DNA of 64,000 nt from Pyropia haitanensis (Eukaryota; Rhodophyta; Bangiophyceae; Bangiales; Bangiaceae). Positions 33,139 through 44,141 of this stretch are shown here, piece after piece. The notes beneath the pieces are model-generated. The model saw only the letters and a list, made by a program, of their open reading frames with translations. It was not told the origin of the DNA and did not search any database. Every line of letters begins with the position of its first letter. Within the stretch, counting starts at the first letter, position 1. The position numbers were made by a program, and so were the translations under genes. The stretch covers positions 2,528,064-2,592,063 of the forward strand of contig SDUX01000007.1 in NCBI GenBank assembly GCA_008729055.1, read 5' to 3'.

Positions 33139-35054
33139 AAGACGCGGCTGGATAGGGTGGCGCCTCCGACGGCCTTGGCCATTGGGCCACGTCCGCAGGG
33201 CCGCACGACCCCCCAGCCACCCGCGCGAGGCGCTTGCCATCATTGGCAACCGATGCGGACGGCGGGTCCCCCCCGCGCCTTGGCAGCCGGCGTCATCCCC
33301 CCGTCACCTGCGGGATGACAAGGCCCGCGCGTGTGCACGCGTGGCCGTCCAATTCGCCGCCATGATCGAGCACGCTCGCGCGGGAGCGCGGGGCGCGCCC
33401 CTCGGTGCGTCGACGGGCGCGCCGCGCCGGCCGTTTTCTCCGCCTCGCCGCCCACCAGGCTGGTCGTCCCTGCTGGCTGGGCCGCGCCGCCGGCGGGGGC
33501 GACCCCCCGCGGGGGCTCGGCGGGCCACACCCTGCCGCTCAGACCGCCGCAGCGGCCGTGGTCTGCTGGCTGCCGCCGCGGGCGGCCCCGCGGGGGGCGC
33601 GATGTCCCCATCCTATAGGCGGATTGGGCCGCTGCACGACCACGCGGGCGCCCACGCCGACCCCCCTCCATCTTTCGGTCACAGCCGCGCCGTCGCGCGG
33701 GGATCATCATCAGCCGTGATGGGGCACCCGCGAGCTTCCACCCGTGCTCCCCACCCCTCACTCAACGTACCCTCCTTTCCACGTCAGCCCGCTCGCACCT
33801 CGTCACCAAACGGCTCCTCGTCAAGGGGGGGCCCGCGCGAAGAGGAATATGGAATCTAGCACACCCCGCTGGCGACACGCCCCCCCCCCTCCTCCCCCAC
33901 CCTCTGTCACGCCAGCGGCCGAGGCATCTCGTCCCTATAGAACGACGTACCGCCGCGCGTCCTCGACAGGCGCCCGCCGCCGTCGTCTCCCCCCACCCCG
34001 CTCGTGCCGCCGTCCAGCCAGCCCGCACCACCCCCACCGGCGGCCGCCTTATCCCGAGCACCAGCCAGGCGTGCGCCGCAGGTAGGGGCGGTGGGGAGAG
34101 AGGGGGTGTCGGCCGGCGCGCGCGCGCGCGGCGGTATCCGCCCTCGGCGGCCGGGGGTGTACCCCCTGGGCGACGACGGCCCATGGCGGTAGGCGCAGCC
34201 GCCCGCGCCGCGCGTCAGCGTCGACGTTGGAGCCTACCCAGCAGCGGAGCGCCGGGGGGGCCGGTTGGTGGCGGGGGGGGGTGACGCAGCGCTGGAGATC
34301 GCCGCGCCCGCGCCGCGGCGGCCAGGGCGGCCTCGACGTTGGCGCGGCGGTGGGGCGGGGGGGGTGTGGCCGGCGCGGCGGCGGCGCCAGCGGTGCGCCG
34401 TGGACCCCCCCCCCCCCGTCCAGCGAGACGGAAACCAGCCGCCCGACCTAGGGTCCGGCCGCCCAGCAAGCGAATAAACCACAGTAAACAGCGGCGGGCA
34501 CCCGTTCGCCCCCCCCCCCCCCCCCCCGCCCCCGACCCCCCTCCCCCCGCCTCTCCCGCCACAACCGCCGCTCCGAGCGATGGGCACCGCGGCGGCCCCC
34601 CCCCGGGCGGCCGGTGCCACCAAGGATGACGGCCGCGCGGCGTGGGACACGCCCGCCGCCGCCGCCGGCCGCGCGCGCCGTGCGGCGGGACCGCGCGCGC
34701 GGCCGGGGCTCTCCGTTTTTCTCGCCGCCGCGCGCGCGGCAAAGGCGGTGTGGGTGGCGCGGCGGCGGCGGCGCCCCCGCGCCGGCCGCCCCCCACCCCA
34801 GCCGACCGGCGGGCCGGGGCACGCGGCGGGTGTCGGTCGGTCGGCCGGGGCGCCCCCCGGCGGCGGCAGAGCCGCACCCCCCCCCCCCCCCCGCCCCCCC
34901 CACCGCCCGGCAACGTGGCCCAACCACCACGCAGCAGCGCCGCGCCGCGGCGCACGCACCGGATTCAACGTGGGCGGACGGCGGCGGCCAGCGGGGCTGG
35001 CGTGCCGCCCCGCCCGCGCGCGGGCGCGCGCGTCGGCCTCCCGGCGGGGTCGGC

Positions 35055-35100
35055 GGGGCGGGCGGGCGGGCGGGCGGGCGGGCGGGCGGGCGGGCGGGCG
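35055..35100. repeat. (GGCG)n tetranucleotide repeat
   Basis: About a dozen uninterrupted GGCG units. G-rich on the plus strand and able in principle to form G-quadruplexes. A (CCGG)n tract of about five units follows at 35221-35242. Confidence 0.85.
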
Positions 35101-36951
35101 CCCCCTCGGTGGACCAGACAGCGGCGGTGGGAGCGGATGGAAAAAAAAGACACCGGGCGGCCGCCACGCCACTGGCCGCGGCCTGCCGCGGGCGGCGGCG
35201 GCCCCCACCGACCGCCGCGGCCGGCCGGCCGGCCGGCCGGCGGCCAGCGCGGCCCGCCGCCGCGGCGCCGCCCCGACCCGACCGGCGTGGCGTGCATTGT
35301 CACGCCCGCGGCGGCGGAGCTGTCAGTGGTAGTGGCCAATCAGGCGGCGACCGCCGGCGACGATCTGCGGCCGCCGGCCGCCGCCGCCGCCGCCCGCCAC
35401 CTCGTAGCGCGGTTGCCCGCGCCCCCGCCGCCCCCTCTCCCGCCCGCGCCGGCCGGCCGGCCGCTTCGCGCCCCTCCCCACCCCCCCCCCCACCCCCCCC
35501 ATGGGCCCTCTGCCCGCCCCCACCCCCTCCGCCGACCCAAAGCCGCGGCGCGGTCGCCGCTGCAGGCGGGACCACCCGTGGCGCCGCGTGGCCCGACGGC
35601 GCGGCCAGTCGCCCTCCTCCCCCCCCCCCCCCCCCCCCCCAGCACGGCCACCCGCTTTCCCCCCTTCCATCCGCCGGCCAAGACCTCGCCCCGCGAGCGC
35701 CGCTGAGCCGCACGTACCTCGCTGTACATATCCCATTCCGTCCACGCCGCCGCCGCATCCGCACCTCCCACCGTCGCCGCACACGCCGCGGCGAGCCGCC
35801 ACCCGCCACCCGCTCTCCAACGCCTTGGCATTGGGGGGGGGGAGAGCGGGGGGGGGGGGACAGCGCGGCTGCTGCCCGCACCCTCCCTGCGCCCCCACCC
35901 CCCCCCCCCCCCCCCCCCCCCCCCCCGCCTCCCCGCCCTTCCAACCCAAACCCGACGCGACGCGCCGTTGGCGCGTGCACGCGCGCGCACACTCCCCCCC
36001 ACCCCCCCCCCCCCCCCCCCACCTCCCCCTGCCGCACATGCCGTTTGCCCCACAGGTTGTGTGAGGGTGAGTGGGTGGGGGAGGGGCGGGGGGGTGGCGG
36101 CGGCAGCGGCCGCCGCCTGTCTGCCTGTGGGCCCGTCCCTCTCCCCCCCCCCCCCCCGCGGCCGGCCGGCCACCGCGCCCGCCGCGGCCGCCGCCATCGC
36201 CACCGCCACCGCCGCGGCCACCGCCCGCGGCGGGCGGCGGCGGGCGGCGTTGCCGCCGCCGCCGCCGCCGCCGCCGCAGCCGGCGGGCGCTCCCCTCCCC
36301 TCCCCTCCCCCCACCCCCCCCCCCCCCCCCTCGCCCTCTCCCGCGCCGCCGCGGCCGGCCGCCGCGGGCCACGGCTGACGGCCGCCGCCGCGCGGGGCAG
36401 GGCGCGGACGCGGCCGCCGCCGCCGCGCGCCGGTGCGTGGCTGGCCGCGCGGTGAGAGCGGGCGGCGGCGGGCGGCGCGGGGCGGCGGGGAGGGGGGCGC
36501 GCCCGCGGGCGGTGGGTGGTGGGTGGGTGGGCGCGCGGGCAGTGCGGCGGCGGTCACTCGCTACATCAAGGCGGCCGGTGTCTGCCGGCGCCCCACGCCG
36601 CCGCCCTCCGCCTTCCCTCTCCCTTCCCCCGCGCCGCGCCGCCCCCCCCCCCCTCCCCCCCCCCCACCCCCCCCCCCCCCCCCCCCCCCGCCGCCGCCGC
36701 CGCGGCGGCCATGCCGGCCTGCCCCCCCGGCGGGCGCGGCGGACGGCCGCCCTCCCGCGGCGCCTCTTTATGCGGGCGGCCGCTCCCCCCCGCCGCGCCG
36801 CCCCCGTCTCCTCCGCCACGCCCACCGCGGCCGACGCGCGCAGCACCGGCACCGCGGGCGCCCCCTGCTGCCGTCGCAGGCGGCGCGGGCGGCTGACGGT
36901 GGGCGCGCGGGTGCCGCCCTCCCCCCCCGCGGCGGCCGCGCGGCGGCGGCC

Positions 36952-37761
36952 ATGAGGGGTGGCCCCCCCCGGTACGGCAACGTCCCCCTCCCGCCGGCCG
37001 CGCCCGCCGCTTCCGCTGCTGCTGCTGCTGCCGCTGCTGCCGCTGCTGCTGCTGCTGCTGCCGCCGCTGCTGCTGGTGGCGCCGCGGCCGCCGGCGGCAG
37101 CGACGCGGACGCCGACGCCGCCGCCGGCCGCGGCGCCATGCCCGTCGCGACCGCCGCCGCGGCGCGGCGCGCCTATGGCGGCGGCGTCGACGCGGCCGGC
37201 GCGGCGGCTCCCCCCCCCCCCCTCTTCCCGTCGGCGCCGCCAGCGCCGCCGCCGCGGATGCCCCCCCCACCCCCTCCGCTCCCCCCCCCCCCCGCCCTCC
37301 CCCCCCCCCCCACCCCCACCACCCCCCCCCCCCCGCTCTTCCCCCCCCCCCCCCCCGCCCCCGGCGGCGCCCCGCTCCCGCGGCCGGATTGCCAAGCCCG
37401 CCCGCCCCCGCACGCACCCGTGCCCCCACCCCCCCTGCGCGTGGACGTTTACCAAACGCTCCGACGCGGCCGTCCACGCGCGGCTGCACACCCGCGTCAA
37501 GCCGTTTGGGTGCCCGCTGCGCGGGTGCGGGCGGACGTTTATGTGGAAGAGCAGCCTGACGAGCCACCTCGTCGCGCACGCGCGGCGCGGGGAGGTGGTG
37601 CCCCCAGAGGGGGACCCGCCTGCCAGGGGGGCGGGGGGGGGGGGCGCGCCGCGCCGGCCGGCGGCGGCCACCCGCTGGCGCTGGCCCCCGCGCCGGCGCC
37701 ACGGGGGGCGGGCGGCGCCGCCAGCGCGGTCGCCGCGGCGGCCGCGTCGGTGGCGGCCGCG

Positions 37762-37802
<41 letters not shown>

Positions 37803-38052
37803 ATCGGCATCGGCGGCGGCACCGGCGGCGGCACCGGCGGCCGCCGCCACGCCGCCACCGGCAACGACGATGGAGGTGGAGGCCGCGGCGGCGGCGGCGG
37901 TCGCGGCGGCCCGCCGCGGCTCCCCACCGCGGCCGCCCCGCGGCTGGGCCGCCGCCGCCGCCGCGCCGCCGCCGGCCGCTACCGACGCGCCGCCGCCGCC
38001 GCCACAGGGCGGACCGCGGCAGCGTGACGCGGCCGCCGCGGGCCGGCCGGCG

Positions 38053-38118
<66 letters not shown>

Positions 38119-38771
38119 CGCGCCGCCTCCCCGCCGCGGCCGCCGCTCGCCCTGCGCGGCGGCCTCGGCGCGTCACCACCGCCGCCGCTGCTGCGGCCCG
38201 CCAAGCGGGAGCCCGCCACCGCCGACCCGCCGCCGGCCGGCGGCGCCCTGTGGCCGCCGCCGGTCGGCCCGCCTCCCCCCGCCACCGCCGCCGCCGCCGC
38301 CGCGGCCGCACCATGGCTGCCCGCCGCGCTGCTGTCGGGCGGCGCGGACGCGGCGGCGGCCGCCGCCGCCGCGGCGGCCGCCGCCGCCATGGCGCCCGCC
38401 CCCGCCGCGGCGCCGCGCTCGCCGCGGGCGCGGCCAACCCCCCCCCCGCCACCGCCGCCGCCTGCACGTGGGCGGCCGGCAGGGCACCCGCGGCGCCCAC
38501 CGCCGCCGCCGCGGCCGACGTTGCCCCGTCGGCGGCCCTCCCCGCCGCCGCCGTCACCGCCGCCACCACCGCTGCCGCGGCCGCCGCCGCCGCGGCGGCG
38601 GGCGCGCACGGCGCCGCCGGCGGGCGGCGGCCGTTCCGGCGGGTGACGCTGGAGCTGCCGCCCGCGTCGGACGGCGGCCGCCCGTGGGCGACGCCGTCCG
38701 CCGCGCCGGCGGGCGCGTCCGCGTCGGTGGAGGAGTGGCTGGGCAGCTGGCGGCCCGCCGCGCCGGGTGGA

Positions 38772-38815
<44 letters not shown>

Positions 38816-39294
38816 GGGGGGGGGGTTGGCGGCGGGTGCAACGGCGGCGGCGGCGGCGGGCCGACGCCGCTGATGGCGTCGGGGGGCGCCACGCCGACGG
38901 TGCCCGTGCCGCTGCCGTGGATGCCCACGTCGCCCGACTCGTGGGCGGTGCTGCGGGGGTTTGCGGCGGCGCCGTCGGGGGGGGGGCCGCCGCCGCCGGG
39001 GGGTGTGGCGGCAGCAGTGGCGGCAGCAGTGGCGGCGGCGGTGGCGGTGGGGGTGCCGCCACCGGGGGTGCCGCCGCCGCCGCGGGGCAGGGCGGGGCGG
39101 CCGAGACGGGCGGCCGCAGCGCCGGGGCGTCGCCGGCCGCGGCGGCTGCGGCGGCGGCGGCGGCGGCCGGCGCCGGGGGGGGTTCCGCCTCCCGCGGCGG
39201 CTCCCCCGCGGCGGCCGCGGCGGAGCGGACGACCCCCCCCGCGGGCACCGCCGCCGCCGCCGCCGCGGGCCGGCTGGTGCGACGCGGCGGCGGC

Positions 39295-39345
<51 letters not shown>

Positions 39346-39414
39346 GGCGGCTCGGGCGGCGGCGCGGGGGGGGAGCTCTTAAAGTTCTTCTTCTGTGGGC
39401 TGACGTGCGGCTGA
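36952..39414 (+). CDS. C2H2 zinc-finger protein with amino-acid homopolymers
   Basis: Probable nuclear transcription factor. Two adjacent TFIIIA-type fingers are clear at about 37420-37590: CPHPPCAWTFTKRSDAAVHA then RLH, and CPLRGCGRTFMWKSSLTSHL then VAH. Both have Cys-x4-Cys-x12-His-x3-His spacing and a linker of TRVKPFG. The rest is low complexity: poly-Ala from GCT/GCC repeats (37010-37080), poly-Pro, and poly-Gly from about 22 GGC units (38054-38118) and another set at 39290-39355. A conserved-looking block reads FRRVTLELPPASDGG near 38640. The end GGELLKFFFCGLTCG stops at 39412-39414. The frame changes at C runs in 37200-37370, at G12 37633-37644, C10 38438-38447, G12 38814-38825 and once more near 39000-39060. 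The exact start and the joins are inferred. Confidence 0.7.
38054..38118. repeat. (GGC)n trinucleotide repeat
   Basis: About 22 perfect GGC units inside the C2H2 protein gene, coding for poly-Gly in the inferred frame. Confidence 0.9.
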
Positions 39415-40060
39415 GCGGGCCGGCGGGTGGTTGGTGGTGGCACTTGGGGTGGTGGTGGTGGTGGTGGCGCTTGGGGTGGTGGTGGTCGTGGCGCCGGTGG
39501 GGGTGGTGGCGCCGGCGGCGCCGTGCACAGGAAAGCCGACGGGCGGCGCGCCGCCGCGCCCGCCGTATTTTGGGTTGTGCATGTGTTTGTCCCGCGGCCC
39601 CCCCCCCCCCGCCCGGCCCGGCCCGCCCCGTCCGCCCCGCCGCGCACGGCGCTCGGCCGCCGGCCGCCACGCCGCCGCACCCGTGCGGCGCGCGCCGCCG
39701 CACCGGCGGCGGCGGGCGCCAGGCCGTGGGGAGCCCGCAGGGGGGGGGGGTGCGGCGGCCGCGCGGCGCGCGCCCGCGAGGCCGCCCCGCCGCCGCGGGG
39801 GCGCCCCCGCCGCGGTGCGCCCGCCGCGGCGGGCGCGGCCGCCGCCCAGTCGGCAGGGGGCACCCGCACCCGCGCTCGCGCGCGGGCACTCCCGGCCAGC
39901 CCGCCCGCCGCCGCCGCCGCCGCCGACCCGCCAGACGTTGGCCGACACACCCCTGCCGCGCCGCCGCATCTCCCCCCCCCCCCTGCGTCAACTTCAGGCC
40001 ATCACCCCCCCCCCCCAAGGCCGTTGAGCCGCCGCCCCCCCCCGCCGCCCCCCCCCCCCC
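39415..40060. other. Convergent intergenic region
   Basis: Between the C2H2 gene and the 3' end of the cyclophilin gene. It starts with a TGG/GGT-rich stretch (39425-39520). GC-rich with C runs after 39950. The cyclophilin stop codon probably lies within the right end, but C-run errors prevent placing it. Confidence 0.4.
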
Positions 40061-41038
40061 GGGCGTGCCCGCCGCGTCGGCCACCCCACACCCCACAATC
40101 GTCACGCGGCGGCGGGGCCGGTTGGCCACCCCCCCCCCCCTACCGCCTCCACGTCGGCGAGCACGTCGAGGCCGCCCGTGACGCGGCCAAACGCGCAGTA
40201 CTTGCCGTCGAGGTAGCGGCTGTCTGGGCGGAGGGTGATGAAGAAGCGCGAGTCCACCGCCCCGCCCCGGCTGACGACCATGTTGACAGAGCCGAGGACG
40301 GTGTGGCCGACGCGGACGCCCTCCATGGGGAACGTGCCCGCCGCGGGGGGGGGGGGGCGGGTGTGGAGGTCGCGGCCTCGGTCTCGCCGCCGCCGCCCGC
40401 CGCGGGCGCCGCCGCCGCCGACGCCGCGGCGACCGCCGCGGCGGCCGCGGCGCCGCTCTTACCGCCGTTGCGGAGCACGTCGCCCGCCTGGAGGGTGAGC
40501 CCCGGGATCAGGCGGTACACGTCGGTGCCCGCGTAGCCGCCGGCGCCCGCGGGGGCGGCGCAGAGGGCCACAAAGTTGGCCACCGTTGCCGGCAGGAGCT
40601 CCCCGTACAGGCCGATCGTCACCCGCCGTGGCGGGCCGCCCGCGATGGACAAGTCCAGGTACGCGGTGGCGGTGATGGGCGGCTCCGCGACGGACGGGTC
40701 GATCGCGTCGGGGCGTGCGTTGGACGCCGACGCGCCCAGGGGGGGGGGGGGGCGCCGGGCGCCGTCGCGGCCTCCACGTCGCTCGCCGCCGCCGCCGCCG
40801 CGGGGTGGGGGGGGAGGGCGGCGGCCGCGGCGGCGGCGGCGGCGGCGGCGGCAGCCGCGGCCGTGGCGGCTAGAAAGGCGCGGCGGCTGGCAGTGGGCGG
40901 CGGCGCAGGGGGTTCTTGGCCAGATGAGGGCGGCGGGTCGGCCGACGCCCGCAGCCGCCGCCGCTGCGGCGCGCCGGCCCGCGCGAGAGCGCCCGGCAGG
41001 CGCCCCCAGCGCAGCGGCGGAGGCGATAAAAAGGCCAT
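40061..41038 (-). CDS. Thylakoid-lumen cyclophilin-type peptidyl-prolyl isomerase
   Basis: Predicted peptidyl-prolyl cis-trans isomerase or chaperone. The N-terminus (ATG at 41038) is a bipartite targeting sequence: a transit peptide MAFLSPPPLRWGRLPG with phenylalanine at position 3, then a twin-arginine signal TASRRAFLAATAAAA with a long Ala core, which indicates Tat export to the lumen. The isomerase domain has VTIGLYGELLPATVANFVAL, VYRLIPGLTLQAGD, GSVNMVV, RFFITLRPDSRYLDGKYCAF then GRVTGGLDVL, and near its end VTIVGCGVAD. The catalytic Arg is kept in VYRL. Ala/Gly inserts interrupt the domain between QAGD and the FFIT block. Three frame changes, at G14 40739-40752, G11 40347-40357 and C12 40129-40140, each fit one missing base. 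The end is approximate. Confidence 0.85.
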
Positions 41039-41659
41039 GACGGCGGGCAGCCGGAGAGGGTGAGGGGGAGGGAGACGGACGCAGACACCGACGAGTACAA
41101 GGGAAGTGGGTGATGGCGGCAGGTCAGGGAGATGGTGGAGTGTCAGGGCGGGCTTCATCCGCAGAGGCGCCCACGCTTGGCGTTGAGCGCGGAGATCCGG
41201 CTTGGTCTGTGCGCGCCCGACACCTCGAGGAGGGGAACAAGGCGGATGCGATGTAGTGGCCACTGAAAGCACGTTCTTGTCATTCCGGGAGCCATACGAC
41301 AAAGTTCACGAGAGAATCAACAGAAAAATTGCTTCCAAGAATTGTTGGTTTCCCGTTCCAGTGGTCTGTGACAAATACAGCACGGCCACGCACACATGCA
41401 TCGCTCATAAAGTAGCCCCCGTCAAGCGGAGTCTATTGAGGCGACCGGGGGGTCGGCGCGATCGCGCCGTTGGACTTGCGTCGACGTCCCGTCCCGTCCA
41501 TGGCACAGAGAGCCGCGCTCGCCCGCCATCCGTTGGCCGCCACTCGACGGCGGTGGCGCCACCCCGGCCACCTCCCTTTCCCCCTGCCGTCTGCTCCCTC
41601 CTCCCCCACTTCCCGCTCCTCCGCTCCTGAGCTGGGGGAGGCCTTTCCTGGCTGCCGCG
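41039..41659. other. Divergent intergenic region
   Basis: Promoter region of the cyclophilin gene (minus) and Nup85 gene (plus). Lower GC from 41240 to 41420, then a C/T-rich leader 41560-41640 before the ATG at 41660. No gene seen. Confidence 0.4.
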
Positions 41660-44141
41660 ATGGGCATCTGCTGGGCCAACGGGGAGCGGCTGGTGATTGC
41701 CAATGCGGACGGCACGCTCTCCGAGGTGCTCGCCGGGGAGGCCCGCTCGCCCGCCACGACCCGCCTGGCGCTCGCCGGCCACGCCCTCTTCACCCGCTCT
41801 GACGGCGCGGGCCTGGCCGAGTGCGCCCGCGCGTACCGGGCGGCGCTGCTCGAGGCGGCCGAGGGCGCGGAGGCGACGGCCGATGGGGGGGGGGGCGGGG
41901 AGGAGGCGTCCCAGCTGTACGCCGCCCACGTCGTGTGGGAGTTTTGTGAGGCGGTCTATTTGAGCGATGGTACGTCGTGGGGGAGGGGGGAGAGGCGGGG
42001 CCTGGAATACGGGTTTGGGAACTCGTCTTGGGACGCGCCAAGTGTTGCGATGTCGGCTTCCCGCTTTGTCTTGGGGTTTCTCTTGGTTTGGCTTCGCTTG
42101 AGTCTGTGTTGCCCGTTTGAGACGAGTCTTGCACGCGAAGCTGACGGTGTCACGTTGCCGCCGGCGTTCTTCTTCTGACGAGTCCCGCTGTGCACGCTGC
42201 GACGCTCTTTTCCCATCCTCTCACATCCTTGCCCTGGTTTGCCGTGCCCACCTCTCGGTGCTCGTCCCTTGTGCAGACCTTGACGATGACGACGATGTGG
42301 CCACTCGTCTGGGCCACTGGTACCGGTCCAACTATGGGGATCTCCACGCCGCCACCGAGGCGTTCCACGACGCCCCCGACGCGCCCCCGAGCGACGGGGA
42401 GGGCGGCGACGATGAGCCCGACGAGGCGCCCGACGGCGGCGACGACCCCGACGGCGACGGCGGCCCCTCCCCCCCCCGGCGGTCGGCCGACGCGCGCCTG
42501 TGGCGGCTCGTCACCCGCCTCGTCGCGGCGGGCTCCCGCGCCGAGGCGGCGGCGCTGCTCGCGGCGCGGCTCGCCGCGGTTGACCCGCCCGCGTCCCCCC
42601 CGCACCCGCTCGCCATCGCGGCGCAGCTGCTCGGGGCGTGCCCCGACGCGGCGCCCGCGCGGGCGCGCGCCAACGGCGAGTGGTCGGCGTGGCAGGACAC
42701 GGCCGCCGCGTGGCGCGCGTCGCTGACGTCGGGCGCGCTCGCGCCGCACCCGCCGCTCGCGGCGCTGCTGGCGCTCCTCGGGGGGGAGCCGGGCGCGCCG
42801 GCCGTTACGCGCCTGCTGGGCTGCTGGGAGGAGGCGCTGCTCGCGCACCTGGCGTACGGGCGCGGCGGCGGCGCGGGCGGCGGGGGGCGCCGCCCGCCGG
42901 GCGGCGAGGGGGGGTCCCGCGCGGTGGCGCTCTCGTACGGGGTGCAGCCCGGCGGCGCTGACGGCGGCACCCCCGTCGCGGCGGTGGCCGCCGCGTCGGC
43001 CGCCGCCTGCGACGCGCACCCGCCGCCTGAGGGCGTCTGCGGCGGCGCGCTGACCGAGGCGGCGCTGGGCAACCCGGCCGAGGCGCTGCTGCGGCTGGCC
43101 GCGTCGACCGCGACGGCGTGGCACTCGGCGCACCTGGGGGACCTCCTCCTCCGCGCGGGGGCGCTGCCCAACGTGCCGTCCGCGCTGGCGCCCGCGGGGG
43201 GGGGCACCGCCGCCGCCGGCATGGGCGCCGGCGGTGCGGGCGGCGGCGGCATGGGCCGCCACGCCGTCGCGACGCGCGACGCGTTCCTCACCGCCCTCGC
43301 GACGGGCCTCGCGTGGCGGCCCGCCACCTGGCGCATCGCCGTCGACTACCTGTCGCTGCTCGCGTCGGCGTCGCCCGGCGCGGCCGCCGCGGCCAGCCTG
43401 CCGTCGCTGATCGCGGGCGTGCCCGCGGGCGACCCCGGCGGCGGCGGCGAGCCGGCGCTTCTCAAGGCGCTGGCGCTCGCCTCCCCCGCCGGCCGCCGCC
43501 GCCTCGCCGCCCGCGCCGCGGCCGCGTCGGCAGCGGCGGGCAACGCCGCCGCCGAGGTCTACTGGCTGACCCGCGGCGGCCTCCACCGCCGCGCGGTCGC
43601 CGCCGCCGACGCGGCGCTGCGGCGGGTGCTGGCCGCCGGGGGGGGGGGGAGGACGCCGCCGCCGACGCCGGCGCCGGCGCCGGCGCCGGCGCCGCCGACG
43701 TGGCGGGCGTGGCGGGGCGGCTGCTCGCCGCCGCCGCCGCGGGGGGAGTGGGGGGGGTCGTCGACGCCCTCGCGCACGTGGCGGGCGTCCGCGACGTGTA
43801 CGCGCACCTCGACGGCGGCGGCGGCGGCGGCGTGGCGGCGGACGCGGCGGCCGCCACCGCCGTCATTGCAGCGGTGCTGCCGGCGCTGCCCGACGGCCTC
43901 CGCGGGGTCGTTGCGTACGACGTGGCGCGGCGGGGCGGCGGCGGCCTCGGCGCCGACGCGCTCTACGCCGTCGTGGCCGCGCTGGAGGGGGAGGTGGGGG
44001 GGGCGGCGGGGGGGGGGCGGGGGGGCTCCTCGCCAAGCGCCTCGCCGCGCAGGGGGGGGGGGGGTCGCCGACGCCGTCGACGCCGTCCGGGAGGGGCTGC
44101 TCCGGCACCTGGCGGGGGAGCTGCTGGGGGGCGGTGGATAG
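41660..44141 (+). CDS. NUP85: Nucleoporin Nup85 (Y-complex)
   Basis: Scaffold subunit of the nuclear pore Y complex. Exon 1 is 41660-41969 and exon 2 starts at 42277. The intron has GTACG and TGCAG ends, and the split codon G|AC keeps the frame. Exon 1 ends with YAAHVVWEFCEAVYLSD, equivalent to the WxLCExxY helix of Nup85. Exon 2 shows RLGHWYRSNYG, LWRLVTRLVAAGSRAEAAAL, ALLALLGGEPGA, CWEEALLAHLAYG, STATAWHSAHLGDLL, ATWRIAVDYLSLLA and AEVYWLTRGGLHRRAVAAAD, following the family order through the alpha solenoid. Acidic and Gly-rich inserts break it up. The frame shifts by one missing base at G12 43638-43649, G10 44008-44017 and G13 44052-44064. The last part reads AVDAVREGLLRHLAGELLGG to the stop at 44139-44141. 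Total about 720 residues, slightly long for the family. Confidence 0.83.

Larger units (their letters stand above)
32777..36951. other. Long very GC-rich stretch without recognised gene
   Basis: More than 4 kb in which I find no conserved coding sequence. It holds copy B of the dispersed repeat, a (GGCG)n tetranucleotide tract near 35055-35100, a CCGG tract at 35221-35242, and many C runs. Pyrimidine-rich blocks at 36280-36710 are probably leader of the C2H2 gene. Several open frames overlap on both strands, all low complexity. Confidence 0.4.
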
